Positions 1 to 13,397 of a stretch of DNA of 64,000 nt are shown here, piece after piece. Source of the DNA: Jackrogersella multiformis (taxonomy: Eukaryota > Ascomycota > Sordariomycetes > Xylariales > Hypoxylaceae); the NCBI GenBank assembly GCA_902806575.1, contig CADCXD010000007.1:1798001-1862000 (forward strand). The letters run 5' to 3'. Under the pieces are notes generated by a model. The model ran no database searches. It worked only from the letters and a program-made list of their open reading frames with translations, and had not been told where the DNA came from. A program made the position numbers and the translations under genes. Position 1 is the first letter of the stretch. Every line of letters starts with the position of its first letter.

Positions 1-1296
1 GTTTAGTAAACGTTAATATAAAGTTATATAAATTAATACTAATTTAAGGAAAAAATCGTTAAAAATAATTAAAAAGTAAAAACGTAATAATAAACAAGTT
101 AAGATTTTAATAAAAAATGATAAAATAACCGGTAAAAATTAATTAAAAAATATATTTATTATTATAATTAATTTAATATTTTTAAATTAAAATTAAAACA
201 TAATTTTTAATATTAATAAAAGTAATATATTTTAAGGATTTATATAATAATAAATTTAAGCCGTTATTTATTTTTAAAGAATATTATTATTAATTTTTAT
301 AAAACATTTAATTTTATGAATTATTTTTAATTTTTAATTTTAAAAATAATTAAAAATAATTAATTTTAATATTAAATAATGTGTTTAATTTTAATATATA
401 TAATTTTAATTATTTATTACGTTAAGGTAAATATAACGTTAAAAATTATAAAATCAAGTAATTATAACGTAAGTATAATTTAATTTTTTAAAAATATAAA
501 ATTTTTATTTATTTTATCGTATTTTATATTATATTAATAATTATCTTTTTTAACCTTTTTTAAAATTAAAGGAAAATATAAAGTATTTAAGTTTAATAAT
601 TTTTAAAGTTTTTATATATGAAGCAAAAAACATAAAAATTATAGAAATATTAAACTTTATATAGAAATATTATTTTATAATATACGTATATAACGTAATA
701 TTAAAGAAACGATCGAAATATAAATCTTTTCGATTTTTTTAATAAATATTATAAGATATATTTAAATATAAAAAAGGTATAACGGTTTTTATTATTTATT
801 AATAATTAAAAATAAATATAATAATATATTTTATATTTAAGTTTTATTTAATAAATAATAATAAAGTTTTATAATAATAATTAAAGAATTTAAACGTTAA
901 GTTATATAATAATTTAAGTTTTATATTTATAAAATACGTTTAAATAACGAGACATTTATAATTGCGATTTTAAAAAAAATTATCAAATTATCATTATTTA
1001 ATATTAAAAATTAATAAAAAGTATAAAATAAGTAAAATAAAAAAATATTAATAAATTTATTAAAATATTTCATTAAGTTATAATTAAAAAATAAAATAAT
1101 AACGAGTTTTTTAATTAATAAAAGTTTAAATTTTATTTATAATATATATTTATTTATAAAAATATTAAAATGTTAATTTTATTAATATTTTAAATTATAT
1201 ACTTTTAAAATTATTTAAAATGAAATATTAAATCTAAGATTTAATTAAAATAAAACTTTTTTTTAAAAAAAAACGTAAAAATTACGATAAAAAAAC

Positions 1297-1433
1297 TGGT
1301 ACTGACCTTATAAGGTGTGTTTTAATATATAAGATTAATGGTTTTCCCGTTATTTTAAAACGGGTAAAAAATAAGATAAAGATTAAAAATCTTTATTGTA
1401 TTTATTTAATGTAAGGATTTTTATAAGGTCGCA
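1297..1433 (-). repeat. Solo LTR of the Gypsy family (short form)
   Basis: 137-bp repeat whose complement starts TGCGACC and ends GTACCA, matching the LTRs of the full elements at 5085 and 18357. It lacks a segment of about 30 bp found in the 168-bp LTRs. No internal element sequence is attached, so it is probably a solo LTR left by recombination. Confidence 0.75.
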
Positions 1434-3696
1434 TTAAAAACGTTTAAAATAAAAGTTTAAATTAAAATTAAATATTTTATAAAATATTAAACTTTTAATT
1501 TATTTAAAATATAAATATTTTTAAATAAAATAATTATTATAAAAATATAATATTTAACGAAAAATTATTTTATTTAAAAAATAAAAATCGATAAATTATA
1601 TTTTAAATTAAATTTTATAAAAATTAATGAAATATTAAATATTTAAAACGTTTAAATTTAATTAAATTTAATATTATTTAAGTTATTTTTAAAGTTTAAA
1701 AGTAAATTATATTAAAATTATAATTTAATAAAAGATTAATTAAAAAGTTAAAATTTAAGGATAAATAAAATCGTTAAATAATTAATAAAATTAAACGTTA
1801 AAATTAATATATTTTAACGATTTTATAATTTTATAATTTTACGGGAAATTTTAAACGTAAAGGATTATTATAATAAAAAAACCACTTTTAAAAAAATGTA
1901 AATTTTAAAATAAGATTAATTTTAGTTTTTGAAAACGATAATTTTATAACGACATTACTTATTTTTTTTAAAAAAGGCCGCTTAAAGTTTTAAAAAATTA
2001 AAAAAATTAATAATTTTAAAGTTAATTAATTAACGTTAATCTAAATAGTTATAAAAAAAAGAAAAACCGTTTATAAGGTTTCAAAAAATTAAAAGTTATG
2101 TAAAAAATTCAAATTTTTTTATAATATAATTATAAAATTAAAAGGTATTTTTTAAGGTTAAATAATGCCGAGGTAAATAAAAAATTAATAAATATGTTTA
2201 TAAATAATATAATTTTTATTATTTAATTTTATAATAAAAATAATAAAAGTATTATATATTATATGCGGTAATTATAATAATTATATTATAATATAACGTA
2301 TTAAAATTTAATATTATTTTAAATAAAATTAATATTTATAAAAATTATTTTATAAAATAATTATTAAAGAATTTAATAAATTTAATAAAATATTTAATAA
2401 ATATAATATATAAAAAGTTATAAAGTATATTTAAATTAAAAATATATCGTTTTTTTAAATAAGTTTTTTATTATAAATTTAATAAAACGATTATTTTTAG
2501 ATTTATAAATTAAAATTAATATTAAAAAATGATTTATAAAATTTAACGTTTTAAAATATTTATATAATTACATTTGTATTTAATTTTTTAAAATTATAAT
2601 AATTATAATTATAAAATATAATTAAAAATGTATTTTTAATATTTTTTATAAAAGTATAACATTAATAATATATAAGTTTTTTAAAAGTTTTAAAAAATAA
2701 AGTAAATATATTTTCTTTTTATAAATTTTATATAATTTATAAGGTTTTTATTTATTATTATATAAGGAATTAAAAAAAATTATATTTATTTATTATATAT
2801 ATATAATTAATATAATAATTAAAAAATTAAAGTTTATTTATAAAAAGAAAAAAACTGAATTAATTAATATTTAAAAATTAAAATAAAAAAATAAAATATA
2901 TATATATATAATTAATTTATATTATAATTTTTATATTAAAAATTATTATAAAATTTCATTTAATTAATAATAATTAAATATCGTTAATATTATTTTTTTC
3001 ATAATTCCTTTTAATAAACATATAAAAAAAACTTTAAAAAATTAACTTTTTTTAAAAAAATACGTAAACTTAATTTTATATATAATTATAATAATTTATT
3101 TTTTACATTACTATATAAATTTAAAATAAAAATATATAATTATTATTAATTAAATATTTAAGTATTTATATATAATATATTTTTATATATTAAATATAAA
3201 AATAAAGATATTAAAACGTAAATTATATCAATCGTTAATAATATATTATTTATAAATAATATAAAAATTAATAATTATTTTACAAATATATTACACTTTT
3301 ACATAAAAATTTAATAATTAATTATATTAACTTTAATAATTAAATTAAAGTTATTTATAATTATTAATATAATTAATCTTTTTAAAAAAAACTTTAAAAA
3401 TCGATTTAAATAACGGTTACAAAATTTATAATAATAATTAATAAATAATTAAACCTATAATAAAAAAAAATATTTAATATAAAGTTTTATTACGTAAATA
3501 TATAAAATATATAATTATATTAAAAATATAAAATAAGTTTTTTTAAAATATTTTATTTATTTATAATAAATATATTAATTAACAATTTTATAAAAAATTA
3601 TTAAAATATCAATTTAAATATTTTAAGGTTTTTCAAATATTAAAAATATAAAAAAAACTTTTTAAATAAAAATATTTTTTTAAATATATTATTAAT

Positions 3697-3832
3697 GCGA
3701 CCTTATAAAGGTCTTTATATTAAATAAATAAGATAAAGACTTTTAATTTTTATTTTGTTTTTTACCCGTTTTAAGGTAACGAAAAAACCATTAATTTTAC
3801 ACATTAAAACACACCTTATAAGATCCATATTA
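3697..3832 (+). repeat. Solo LTR of the Gypsy family (short form, opposite orientation)
   Basis: 136-bp copy starting TGCGACCTTATAAAGG and ending in a mutated GATCCATATTA. It has the same missing 30-bp segment as the copy at 1297. Its orientation is opposite to that copy and to both full elements. Confidence 0.72.
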
Positions 3833-5084
3833 ATTATTAATTTAATAATTATAAATAAAATAATAATATAAAAATAAACTTAATTATTTTATTAAAATTA
3901 AAGTTATTTTTTAAATAATAAATTAATTAATTAATTACGTAATAATTTTTCATAATTTTTACGATATTTTAACATAAATAAAAAACGTTAATTATTTTTT
4001 ATATAAAAAAATTAAGTAATATTTTAACTTTATTATTATTATTTTAAGTTTTTTTAATTTTATATTATTTAAATATAAAATAAATTATTATATAATAACG
4101 ATATATTTTTATTAAAAAATTATAAATAATTAAAAATAAAACTTTTATTTTTATTTATAATAATATAAATTATAATTAAATAATAAATAAAAAAATAATT
4201 ACTTATAAAAAAATATACGTATATTTTAAAGCGTATCGTTAATAATAAAATCTTTTATTTTTAATGTCAAAATATTTACCGATTAAACAGTTAATAAATA
4301 TATTATAAAAATAATTTAAATAAGAAATATTTAGTTTAAAACTTTATCTAAATAAACACGACGTAAAGTATAAATAAAGTTTAAACTTTTACGGCGTTTT
4401 TTTAAATAAAAAAATAAACTTTATTATTATAATATTTATAATAAAATAAATTATTACCGATAACGTCATTATAAATATCATTTAATTTTAAAATTAAAAG
4501 TAAAGTAATAAATATTAAAACATTTTATTAATTTAACGTTAAAGCTTTTAATTATTTTAAAATTAATAATATTATTTAAACTTTTAATAATATTATTAAA
4601 AAAAAATTTAATAAAAATATCCTCGTTAATTATAAACGAAGCGTTAAGTAAATTTTTAACATAAAGGAAAATTATTAAAAATATTTAAAAACTTAAATAT
4701 TTCGTTAATATTAACGGTTTAAGCTTTTTTATTTTATTATTATATATATATAAATAATAAATTCCTTTTTAACTTTACGTTTATTTAAAAAGAATATATT
4801 TAATAAAAAGGTTTAAATAAAAATAATAACGTTAAAAATAATATTAAATAAAAAATAAAAAATAAATAAAGATTTTTATAAAATAACGTTAATTAAAGCT
4901 TAAAATAAATTTAAAAAGTTATAATTTTATATAATAAAAAAGGATAAAATTATTAAAATTATTAAATTATTTTTAAAAAATAAAATTAAAAAAGAAAAAA
5001 AGGAAATTTTTTTTTATATATTAAAAAAAATTATATAATAATATATAATCGTTAAAATAATAATAAAATTATTTATAAACTTTA

Positions 5085-5249
5085 TAATACAAACCTTATA
5101 AAGTATATTTTAATATATAAGATTAATGGTCTTTTTATTATTTTAAAACAGGTAAAAAATAAAATAAATAAAAATCCTTATTTTATTTATTTAATTTAAA
5201 ATATAAGATATATATTTTTATTTAATATAAAAACTTTTATAAAATAATA
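5085..5249 (-). repeat. 3' LTR of Gypsy copy 1
   Basis: About 165 bp, matching 11728-11895 and the solo LTRs. Heavily mutated: the terminal TG and CA dinucleotides appear as TA. It is the 3' LTR because the coding strand is minus. Confidence 0.75.
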
Positions 5250-7639
5250 TTAAAATATTAAAACATAAAAAATCATTAATAATTTTTAACGGATTTATCG
5301 TAATATTATTTTATTAAACTTTTATTTTTAACTTTTTTTTAATAATTTACGGCTTTTTGTTCGTTTTTCATATTTTTTATTGATTTTTATAAATCTTTAA
5401 AGTATTTTTTAATAATTTATAAATTATCCTCGTATTTATAACTTTTTTACTTTATTAAATATTTAAAACTATTTTTTATTCGATTCAATTTATATTTTAA
5501 TATAATTTTAATTTTATATCTTAAATTATTCTTTTCGTTTTAATGTGTTTTAATTAACTTTAAGGGAGGAAATTATTAATAAAATAAATTATTCTTTTTA
5601 AGATTAAAAGAAAAATACGTTAGTAAAATAATTAAGTAAATGCGGAAATATTTTAATGAGTTTAATTTATAAATTTACGCGTTATTAAAAAACTTTTTAA
5701 AAGGTTGTTTTAAAAAATAATATCCTTTATAAATTTATAAGAAAATCTTTTATTTTTTCATTATTATAAAATTTATAATTAGCTTTAAGTTTTAACGTAA
5801 ATATTTTTATATAAAGTGGATATTTATAAAAATCTTAATATTTATATTAATTAAAAAGTTTAAAAAATTTTAAAAATTAAAAATTAAAAAGTTATTTATA
5901 AAGTATAAATTAAATAATTTTAAAATACGCTTTATTAAAGTTTTCTTAAAAAGATAATAATAAATTAATTTAATTAAAATTAAAATTTATAAAATAATGG
6001 TAACGAATAACGATTTTTACAGTTTAATTTTTTATTTAAAAATAATAAACAATAATTATAAAAAAATAAATCTTAAATACCTTTTATAACTTTATTTAAA
6101 AAGTAAAGATAAGTTTCCGATCTTTATTTAAAATTATTGCTTTTAAGATTTCTTAATTTATTAATATTAATTACATTATAAAAATTATAATTTAATTTTT
6201 AATAAAATACTTTTTATTTTTAAAGATAAACATTATCCTTTTAAAAATTAAATAAAAAACTAATATTAAAACGTTATAAATATTATAATGTTTTTTATTA
6301 CTTTTTAATTATTATAAAAAATCCTTTATTATTTATTTTAAAAAGTTTTAAAATAAAATCTATTATAATAATATATATAAATAAAAGATCTTTAAATTAT
6401 ATAAATTAATAATTATTTATTAATTTAATTTGTAAAGTTTAATTTAATTAATAACCGGCATAATATTAACAATATTTTTTAATAAAATATAATTTTTATT
6501 TAAAAACGCAACCTTTTAAATCTTTTATTATGTAATTTTATTTACAATAATATTTATTATTATACGTATTTTTTAATACTTTTTAAATTATTAAATAAAA
6601 AATATATAAATAACGTTTATTGTTATAATCGATATTATATAATAAATTATTAATATTTTTAAATAAATAATCAAGCCGTAAAAAATTATTTATAAATTTA
6701 TCGTTAAAACTTTAATATTTATTATAATTATAAAAAACTTTATATTTTTCATACGCTTATTTAAATTATTTATTATAACTTTTACGATTATTTATACGTA
6801 ATTAAAAATTATAAATTCGTTTAATTTATTAATACTATAATTTATATTTTAAAATAATTTAAAATAATTTAACGTATTAAATATAAAGTTTAATTATTTA
6901 AATAAATAATGGATTTATGTAATATATTATAATAAATACATAAATTAATTAATTAATTATTAATTAATACGATTTATAAAAAATATCTTTAAAATAATTT
7001 AATTTATAACTCTTTTTATTATAATATAATTTATTAAAAGAATAATTATAATTATAAATAATTAAATTATAATTGGAAACTTTTTCGTTATTTATATAAA
7101 ATAAATTACTTTTAATTTCGCTAAATGATAACGTATTTTTATTTTAAATAAATATCAATTAAAAAATATAATTAATTAAACTTATTAAACGAAAATAAAT
7201 TTTCTTAACGTGTATATAAAATCGGGTTTTAAATAAAAAACCATCACATTAAATCCTCATTTAAACGATTTATTTATTTATAAAAATAAAGTTTTATTTA
7301 AATTATAATAATATAATATTCGTTTATAATAAAAAACGTTTTAAAACGTTTTAAAAAATATTAACTTATTATTAATATAATTATAATAAATCGATTAATA
7401 ATACGTTTATTTTTTAAATAATTTTTTTAAATTTTTTTAAATTTTTCTTTTTACAAAAAAGGCCATTTTATACGTTTAAAACGGTTTTATAAATTAAACG
7501 TAATATAAGATAAACGTTTAAAAAATTAATTACGTTTACATATTATTTAAAAACTTTTAATTATTAAAAAAAAGCAAAATCTCAAATTATAAATAAACGA
7601 TCTTGAATAATAAATATACCGAAAACGATAATTTAAAAG

Positions 7640-7830
7640 CATAAACATTTTACGAATAAATATCTTAAAAAAGATTTCTTTAAAAATATAAAAATTCCTT
7701 TTTTCTAAAAAAATTAAATATTAATTTTAAATAAATAAAATACTTTTTAATAAAATCTGAAAAAATTATAATATTATCGATAAATAGTTTAATATATATT
7801 ATATATAAACGAAATAATCTATTTATATAC
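7640..7830 (-). pseudogene. Reverse-transcriptase relic of Gypsy copy 1
   Basis: On the minus strand, 7754-7790 reads K-L-F-I-D-N-I-I-I-F-S-D, the catalytic box of Ty3/Gypsy reverse transcriptase with the second Asp turned to Asn (GAY to AAY, a RIP-type change). The next segment, about 7648-7683, reads KKSFLRYLFVK, resembling the fungal Gypsy KxFLGYPSV stretch at the expected spacing. Stop codons interrupt the frame on both sides. The matching region is deleted from copy 2. I did not locate integrase, protease or chromodomain residues with confidence. Confidence 0.7.
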
Positions 7831-10009
7831 CTTTAAACATATATTAAAAATTAAAATTGTTTTATTAATATAATTATAAATCGTTTCAAACTTTTATAAA
7901 TTATTATTATAAAATAATTATAAAAGTTTTTATATATTAAAAATTAATAAAAAGAAATTATTATATTAATTACGATAATATAATATTTATTTCAACAAAA
8001 CGATAACTTTAAATAATAATAATAATAAGTAATTATTTAATATAATAACTTAATTTAAACCTTATAAATGAATTATTACGCATTTTTTTAAAAATATTAT
8101 AAACGATATATTATGTAATAAATATCGAATAAACGAAAAAATCAAATTTATTAATTTATTTCATATAATTTTATTCGTATAAAACAGTATATGTTTTATT
8201 TAAAAAATATTATTTTCTTTATTTAAAAATTAATTTTTAATATTAAATATTTAATTTTATTATTCGTTTATAAGTAAAATTTTTATTTAATTATTTTCGA
8301 AAATACCTACGATTTTTTAATTTTTTTTAATAATAATTAAAATTTATTAAAATTTATTAATTATATAATAAACGTATCGTTTTTAATATATATACATATT
8401 TCGTTTAAAATAATACTTTTAAATAAATTTATAAGTTTTTTAATCTTAAAAGTAAAATATATATTAAAATTTTTTAACCGTAAGTTTTTTGTTTAAATAA
8501 CGTTTTTTAAAATAATATTAATAACTTTTATAATTTTTAAATTATAATTAATATAATATTTATTAATAAAATAAAATTTCATTTATTTAACATATTAATA
8601 ATTAATTTTATAATATTCATTTCGTACGTTAAAAAGATAATATTAATAATTATTATCGTAATAATTAAAATTATAATAAATTTTACGTTTACGTAAATAT
8701 ATAAACATTTTAAACGTTTTTTTATTAATATAAAATTAAAAACAAGTACACGTTTACGTTATTAAACGCATTATCGTTTATTAAAAATATAATAGTAAAG
8801 TTTATGCTTAAAAACGCATTTATTATTAAAAAAATCAACGTAACGATAAAAACGATAATAATAATAATAATAATAATAATTATAATAAAAGTTTTAAACG
8901 TAAATAATTAAAAATTAATATAATATTTATTATCGATATTTTGTATAATTATTATAACGTAAAATCTTTACGTTTATAATAATATTTATAATTATATTAT
9001 ATATTATTATAAAATAAAAACTTTAATTAAATAACAAAAATTTATAATTTATAAATATATAAATATTTTATTTAAAAATAATTATTATTATTTATTTATT
9101 TATTATTATACGAACATATATATAATTATAAGTTTATATTTTAAAAGTTATTTTAAAATCGTTTAACTTTATAAAAAATATTATTTACTTTTTATAATAA
9201 ATATTTACTTTATATGAATTAAATGAATTATTATCGACTAATAAATTAAACTTTATTTTATTTTTAATAATTTATTTTAACTTTATAAATTAAATTATTT
9301 TTATTTTACCATTTTTATTTATTTTTAAAACGTAAAAAATAAACGTTATTTATTAAATAATTTTTGTTTATTTTTCGTTAAATTTTTAATATATCCTCGT
9401 TAATTTTTAATAATATATTTAAATTTATTAAAAAATAAACGATTAACTATATTATAATTTATATTTAAATTAACGTATATTTTAATACGTAAATACGTAT
9501 AATTAAATAAAAATAAACCGTTTAAAAAATTAATAATAAAAATTATTTTTATTTATAAAAGTTACGTATTTGTTCAAAGACTTTATTACGCTTATTTTTA
9601 AGTCTTTTTTACTTTTTAAAATATTTAATAAATATTTCGTTTAACGTTTTTATAAATATAAATATATTAAAATAATTTATTTCGAAATAATAATTTTTTT
9701 AATAATAATTATATATTTAACGGTTAAAATTTATCGTAAACGATATTTTAACGATTTTTAAAATAAAATTAAAAATATATTCATACTTATATTATTATTT
9801 TATTTATATAAATAAAAATAAAAATTTCTTTTAATAATATTTATAAATTATAATAATATTAAACATAATATTAATATAATTAACGTTAATATTTGACTTC
9901 AAATTATTTATAAATAACGCAAATTTTTTTTTACTTTCGTTTACTTTATATATTTTTCTATAATCTTTATTGCGATTAATATTTTAATCTTGTTTTTTAT
10001 TTTTTATCG

Positions 10010-10260
10010 ATTTTTTGAATTATTATCTTAATAATCGTTTCGTTAATTATTATAATAATTTCGTTTATAATTATTATTTTAACGTTTATTATTTTAATTA
10101 TTTTATTAATCGTTTTATTAACTGTTTTTATAATCGTTTTGTTAATTATTTTTACGGTCGTTTTAATGATTTCGATTATTATTTTAACGATCTTGATCAT
10201 TATTTCGATAATTTTAATTATCGTTTTTATAATTTTCATTATTATTACGAAAATTTAATA
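10010..10260. repeat. Low-complexity imperfect tandem repeat inside Gypsy copy 1
   Basis: Short repeated units built on (T/A)n-ACG/TCG form chance open frames on both strands, translating to Ile/Lys-rich (minus) and Asn/Tyr-rich (plus) strings. A matching stretch is present in copy 2 at about 23770-23960 without a long open frame. I therefore read these as degraded repeat DNA near the 5' (possibly gag-side) end of the minus-strand element, not as genes. Confidence 0.6.
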
Positions 10261-11727
10261 ATAGATAAAAAAAAATTTATTAATTAAAATATAAAAATTT
10301 AAATTATTTTAAGAAAATAAATCTTATATTATTTTTATTATAATTAATATATTTCTTTTAACTTTATATAAAGTTCGAAAAAATTATTAAATTTTTTAAA
10401 ACATATCGGTTTAAATAATTATAATAATTTTATTTTAATATTAATATTTTATTTTTATTATTTTATAAATATTTATATATTAAATCTTTTTTTAAATATA
10501 TATATAAACGATATTATTACTTTTAATTAATTTTATAACGTTTAATATGGTAGATATAAATAAAATAAACGTTATATTTAAGTTTAAATAAAATTAATTT
10601 TTTATTAATATTATAATATTTTATTTAATAGGATAAGGAAAAGTAGAAAAAATTACTTTTTATTATTACATTTAGTAATAACATTTTTATAAAAAAATTA
10701 ACGTAATTAATAAATATATATATATTGATGAAAATAATATTTTATTTATTAATAATAAATTTAGAATTTTAAAAAAAATAAATTTTTAAATTAAATATTT
10801 CGATATTTTTTAAAGTTTTATAAAAAATTGGAATTTATTTATAGGTAAATTAAATAACGCTACAAATTTTATTTGGCTTATAAGTAACGATTTATTTATT
10901 TTTTATTACTCTTTTATAATAATAATATTATTTAATTAATTATTATATTTATTTTTAAAATAATATTTATATTTATAATTTTAAAGTAATTTTGTAAACT
11001 TAAAATAAAAACCTACATTTTATTAAATATTCCTTTTATACGTTTTTATATTTTTATTCTTGTAAATGTAATTTTATTATTAATTAATATTATTATAAGT
11101 TTAACGGTTTTTTTTAATCAAGGTAAATTAAAAGGGTTAAGAATATTAATTTTAATTTCGGGTATTTTATTTTATTTAATTATTGTTAATTATAAAATTT
11201 AATAATATTAATATATATAAAAAAGTAATTATATTAATAACATATAAAAATATATAAAGAATGTAAATATTAAAAAGATTTTTATATAAAAATTAAGATA
11301 AAATTAATTATTTTAAATTAATATATATAAAAACTTTTATAAATTTTATATTTTAAAAAATTTAAAAAGTTATAAAATTAATACGAAGGTATAATAAAAA
11401 AACTCTATTATAATACATCAATATAAGATTTTTATTTTAAATTTAAATAAATTTATATAATAAAAAATATATAATATAAATATAACGTTAAAAATAAATA
11501 AAAAGTATAGAAAATTATTTAAATTAAATAAATTACTCGTTAAAAAATTACGAAATTCATAATTAGATAATAATTTAAATCTTTAACGTTTAAAAAATTA
11601 ATAAAAATAAAAATTCGAAAAAAGTATATTCATGAAAATTATACATATAATTACAAAACAAATTATATTAATAAAATATTAATAAAATATATTATACGCT
11701 TAAAATATAAATAATAATAATTTAATT

Positions 11728-11895
11728 TAATATAAACTTTATAAAATATATTTTAATATATAAAATTAATTATTTCTTTATTATCTTAAAATAAATAAAA
11801 CATAAAATAAAGATTAAAAATCCTTATTTAATTTATTTAATTTAAGATATAAAATATACATGTTTATTTGATATAAAAACCTTTATAAAGTTATA
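11728..11895 (-). repeat. 5' LTR of Gypsy copy 1
   Basis: 168 bp, paired with 5085-5249. Followed by TTTTA, the partner of CTTTA before 5085. No convincing primer-binding site survives at its inner edge. Confidence 0.75.
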
Positions 11896-13264
11896 TTTTA
11901 AATAAAAAAGGTATATAATTTATTATTAAATTAAAGCATTTTATATAAAATAATTTTAAAAAAACGTTACATTTAATAATAAAATTTAATAAAAACTATT
12001 TATTTAATTTAAAATATTATTAATTATATTAATTAATTATTATTTTTAAATTAATAATATAATAATACAATATAATTAAAAAATTAAAGTAATAATTTAT
12101 TATTATTATTCGTTAAATAATATATTATAATTGAAAATAATTTTAATATTATAATATAACGTTTATAATATTAAATGATTAATCATTAATTATAATATAT
12201 TAAAAAAATATTAACTTTATAACCGTTAAAATAAAAACCCGTTACGATTTAAAACATAACCTTATTATGTTTAAAAAAAATTAAGTTACCTAAAATTAAA
12301 TAAAAATTAATAAATAATTAATATATCGTATTAAATAATTATTATTTATAAAATAAATTCATAAACTATCGTTTAAATTTAAATTATATAATAATTAATA
12401 AATATATAAAATTATATTAATAAATTAATTATTTAATATTTCATGAAAAAAATATAAACGTAAAAAAATAATCATAATTAAAATAAATTATTATATAAAA
12501 TTAAAATTTTCTTAAAGTCATAAATAAATAAATAAAAAAGATGTTTTATTTTTAAATATATCGTATAATACAAGGATTATTTATGAATTTTTAATTAATA
12601 ATATTTACAAGACTTACTTATGTAAAATATAATAATATTATTAAATAAATACGATGAAAATACATTTTATAACTTAATTAAATTTATATTAAATTTATTA
12701 ATAAATTAAAAACTTTTAATAAATAACTTTTAACGATATAGCTTTAAAATACATTATTAAATGGGTTATAGATATTTTAAATAAATAATAATTATACATA
12801 TATTAAAAAATGGATTTCGTTTAATTAATTAATTATATTATTAAGAAAAATAAAAAACTTATACGTTATAATTTCAATATAAAAATTATTAACAATTATA
12901 AAACTAAAATTTATATTAATATAAAAAATATAATTATTAAATAATTATAATTATTATTAAGGTTTTTACTTTAAGAAAAAGTTAAATATTTTAATAGTTA
13001 AATAATAATAAAATTATAATTAAATCGATAAAAAACCAAATATTAAAATATTAAAATAATTTAAAAGTATATTAATATTTATTTAATAATGATAAAATAA
13101 AACATATTTATATAAATAATTTTCTTATTTACTTTTATTAAAAAAGGAATTTATAATAATCTTTTTATTTATATTTTAACTTATTTTATAAAGAAAAGAA
13201 TTTTATATTTACCTTTTACTTTATAATACTTTATATAAAAAAATTAATATTTAAACCTTTTTAA

Positions 13265-13397
13265 TGCGATCCTTATAAAGGCCTATACATAAATAAAATA
13301 AGGAACTTTAAGTCCTTATCTTATTTCTCGCCCGTTTAAAAAAAAAGAAAACCCATTAATCTTATATATTACATATACCTGTATAAAACCCGTACTA
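13265..13397 (+). repeat. Solo LTR of the Gypsy family (short form)
   Basis: 133 bp from TGCGATCC to CCCGTACTA. It lacks the same 30-bp segment as the copies at 1297 and 3697. No internal element sequence adjoins it. Confidence 0.72.

Larger units (their letters stand above)
1..5084. other. Left AT-rich stretch, unassigned apart from two solo LTRs
   Basis: Apart from the solo LTRs at 1297 and 3697, no open frame, RNA gene or recognisable domain is visible. The DNA is probably decayed transposon sequence, but no family can be named from it. Confidence 0.6.
5085..11895 (-). mobile_element. Ty3/Gypsy-type LTR retrotransposon, copy 1 (RIP-inactivated)
   Basis: A 6.8-kb element bounded by direct LTRs at 5085-5249 and 11728-11895. 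Its interior is co-linear with the element at 18357-24934, and the similarity stops at the LTR outer edges, which fixes the boundaries. The minus strand keeps a decayed reverse-transcriptase box reading LFIDNIIIFSD, a mutated form of the family's F/Y-I/V-DD motif, followed by KKSFLRYLFVK, which resembles the KxFLGYPSV segment of fungal Gypsy RT. The flanking pentamers are CTTTA and TTTTA, which fits a 5-bp target duplication with one C-to-T change. RT lies roughly mid-element, with the expected integrase side towards 5250. No frame is intact, so the copy is inactive. Confidence 0.82.

Noticed and set aside
9997..10287. Two overlapping open frames of 80 and 90 codons in the AT block
   Set aside because: Low-complexity Ile/Lys and Asn/Tyr strings on opposite strands of one imperfect tandem repeat; copy 2 has no equivalent open frame.
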